Source of the DNA: an uncultured Coriobacteriaceae bacterium
GTDB taxonomy: Bacteria > Actinomycetota > Coriobacteriia > Coriobacteriales > Eggerthellaceae
Length of the DNA stretch: 5,512 nt
Assembly: GCA_900554945.1 (NCBI GenBank)
Contig: USJN01000121.1
Location: forward strand, 1-5,512
Direction of reading: 5' to 3'
Shown: positions 4,745 through 5,512 of the stretch, piece by piece
Layout: every line of letters begins with the position of its first letter
Position numbering within the stretch: position 1 is the first letter of the stretch
Notes under the pieces: model-generated
The model's database searches: none
What the model was told of the DNA's origin: nothing
Seen by the model: only the letters and a program-made list of their open reading frames with translations
Translations under genes and position numbers: made by a program

Positions 4745-4827
4745 CCATGACCTAGGGCTCGTCCGAAGGCGAAATAGGGCCTTAGAACGGCTCTCAGAGC
4801 CTCGTTTGCAAAACCCCAGGTCAATGG
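4745..4827 (+). ncRNA. Structured leader RNA with a three-way-junction fold, unknown class
   Basis: A closing stem pairs 4745-4757 with 4814-4827 (12 bp; one bulged A at 4823 and one A-C mismatch). Inside it are two hairpins: AAGGC (4766-4770) with GCCTT (4779-4783), and GGCTC (4789-4793) with GAGCC (4797-4801). A small hairpin CGGTT/AACCG (4724-4738) precedes it. The fold ends 20 nt before the AGGGA ribosome site of the next gene. I could not match it to a riboswitch family I know. Alternatives are the merR terminator, a small RNA, or a short inverted-repeat element, since the outer arms also look like terminal repeats. Confidence 0.4.
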
Positions 4828-4859
4828 CTATGAAATTTTGAGAAATAGGGAAAGAGCGC

Positions 4860-5342
4860 ATGACTGACAACGAACATAGGCCGCCTGAGCCGCCTCAAGG
4901 GCGCGATCCCGGGCGCGAGCCTGACGATCGCAGCCGGCAGACGACGCTTAACGGCGTCCCGGTTCCGTCGTCGAACATGAACGACCTTCGCGAGCTGAAA
5001 AAGGCTCAGACGATGGTCATGGTGGCGAGCGTGGCCGGACCCGTGTCGCTGTTCATCGGCGGCGTGCTTCTCAGCGGCGTGGGACTGGCCTGCGCCATCA
5101 TCGCGCTCCGCAAGCTGAACAAGCTCATCGAGAAGCGCACGGACGTATCCGCGCTTGCGCAGCGTCTCAAGCGCTCGGCGATCGTCGGCGTTGCCGTGTG
5201 CGGCGTGGCGCTCACGCTCAATGCGATTTCGTTCTATCTGATGATGCCCGTAGTACTCGAGATGATGGAAAGCGGCGATTACGCGGGAGCTGTGACGGAT
5301 GCCGGGATCGGCGCTGCAGGATCGACCTCGACCTGGGGATAA
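4860..5342 (+). CDS. Membrane protein of unknown function with two hydrophobic segments
   Basis: I do not recognise a named family. The 160-aa protein starts with a charged, proline-rich, disordered region (1-40, TDNEHRPPEPPQGRDPGREPD). A long hydrophobic stretch (51-83, MVMVASVAGPVSLFIGGVLL onward) is followed by a basic loop (ALRKLNKLIEKR, 83-93; QRLKRS, 101-106). A second hydrophobic segment lies at 106-134, and a small-residue-rich tail closes the protein. The first stretch is long enough for one tilted or two short helices. The basic loop predicts a cytoplasmic position. The pattern recalls DUF4190-like small membrane proteins, but that is only a likeness. There is no signal peptide cleavage site. 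The start has AGGGA (4847-4851) at 8 nt. The gene has its own promoter, a structured leader and a strong terminator, so it is probably a single-gene unit. Confidence 0.8.
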   Translation: MTDNEHRPPEPPQGRDPGREPDDRSRQTTLNGVPVPSSNMNDLRELKKAQTMVMVASVAGPVSLFIGGVLLSGVGLACAIIALRKLNKLIEKRTDVSALAQRLKRSAIVGVAVCGVALTLNAISFYLMMPVVLEMMESGDYAGAVTDAGIGAAGSTSTWG

Positions 5343-5366
5343 TCTTATCCGCTGTCGAAACCGCAT

Positions 5367-5411
5367 AAAGCGCTGCAGGTTATGCACGGAACCCGCAGCG
5401 CTTTGCTTTTT
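5367..5411 (+). terminator. Strong Rho-independent terminator
   Basis: A 10-bp perfect stem (AAAGCGCTGC 5367-5376 with GCAGCGCTTT 5395-5404) is extended inside by GGTT (5378-5381) with AACC (5390-5393). T5 (5407-5411) follows two bases after the stem. It lies 24 bp beyond the stop codon of the membrane-protein gene. Confidence 0.92.
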
Positions 5412-5468
5412 GCTTCCGAATGCTCGCCAGCCCAAACTCCCCCGACCGCTCCTCAATTACCTATTTTA

Positions 5469-5498
5469 TTGATAATATGTCTTATGTAAAGTTATACT
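5469..5498 (+). promoter_or_regulatory. Strong promoter facing off the right edge
   Basis: TTGATA (5469-5474) and TATACT (5493-5498) are separated by 18 bp, each with 5 of 6 consensus bases, in an AT-rich stretch. A hyphenated palindrome CTGA-TAT-TCAG (5497-5507) overlaps the -10 end and the predicted start. The controlled gene lies outside the window. Confidence 0.55.
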
Positions 5499-5512
5499 GA
5501 TATTCAGGATTT

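Noticed and set aside
4824..4841. A five-codon ORF (MAMKF) just before the membrane-protein gene
   Set aside because: It has no convincing ribosome site and its start lies in the closing stem of the leader fold.

Overview
The window is GC-rich DNA with compact, mostly same-strand genes, strong Shine-Dalgarno sites, and a LexA operator of the Gram-positive type (CGAAC-N4-GTTCG). These traits, the protein sequences and the lexA / ABC-F / nrdR-dut / MerR content suggest a high-GC actinobacterial relative, most likely a gut Coriobacteriia (Eggerthellaceae-like). That placement is an inference from style, not a database match.

Layout. Positions 1-280 hold a short open frame that may be the tail of an AddB-like nuclease with foreign-looking codon use, followed by the lexA terminator. 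lexA (281-919, minus) is divergent from a 94-aa single-membrane-helix protein (1044-1328, plus). Both share a mirror-symmetric promoter region with two strong LexA boxes and one weaker one. After a terminator-like hairpin there is a roughly 390-bp gene-free stretch. It contains a candidate promoter with a 14-bp palindrome in its spacer, a three-codon leader ORF with a good Shine-Dalgarno site, a long hairpin overlapping that ORF, and a hairpin that buries the Shine-Dalgarno site of the next gene. This is the layout of a ribosome-controlled attenuator, and the next gene (1722-3236) is an ABC-F ribosome-associated ATPase of antibiotic-resistance-like architecture.

Next comes a nucleotide-pool operon: nrdR (3341-3787), overlapping dut (3784-4233, TTG start) by four bases, under a promoter that contains a near-consensus NrdR box. 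A MerR-type regulator (4289-4696) follows, with a perfect hyphenated palindrome upstream that is probably its own operator. A 160-aa two-segment membrane protein (4860-5342) is preceded by an extended -10 promoter and a leader that can fold into a three-way junction, and is followed by a textbook terminator. The last 60 bases are AT-rich and carry a strong outward-facing promoter for a gene beyond the edge.

Together the genes deal with DNA damage and dNTP supply (LexA, its divergent partner, NrdR, dUTPase), with an ABC-F translation factor and a MerR stress regulator between or beside them. The best candidates for undescribed biology are the SOS-controlled small membrane protein, the apparent attenuator in front of the ABC-F gene, and the structured leader before the membrane protein.
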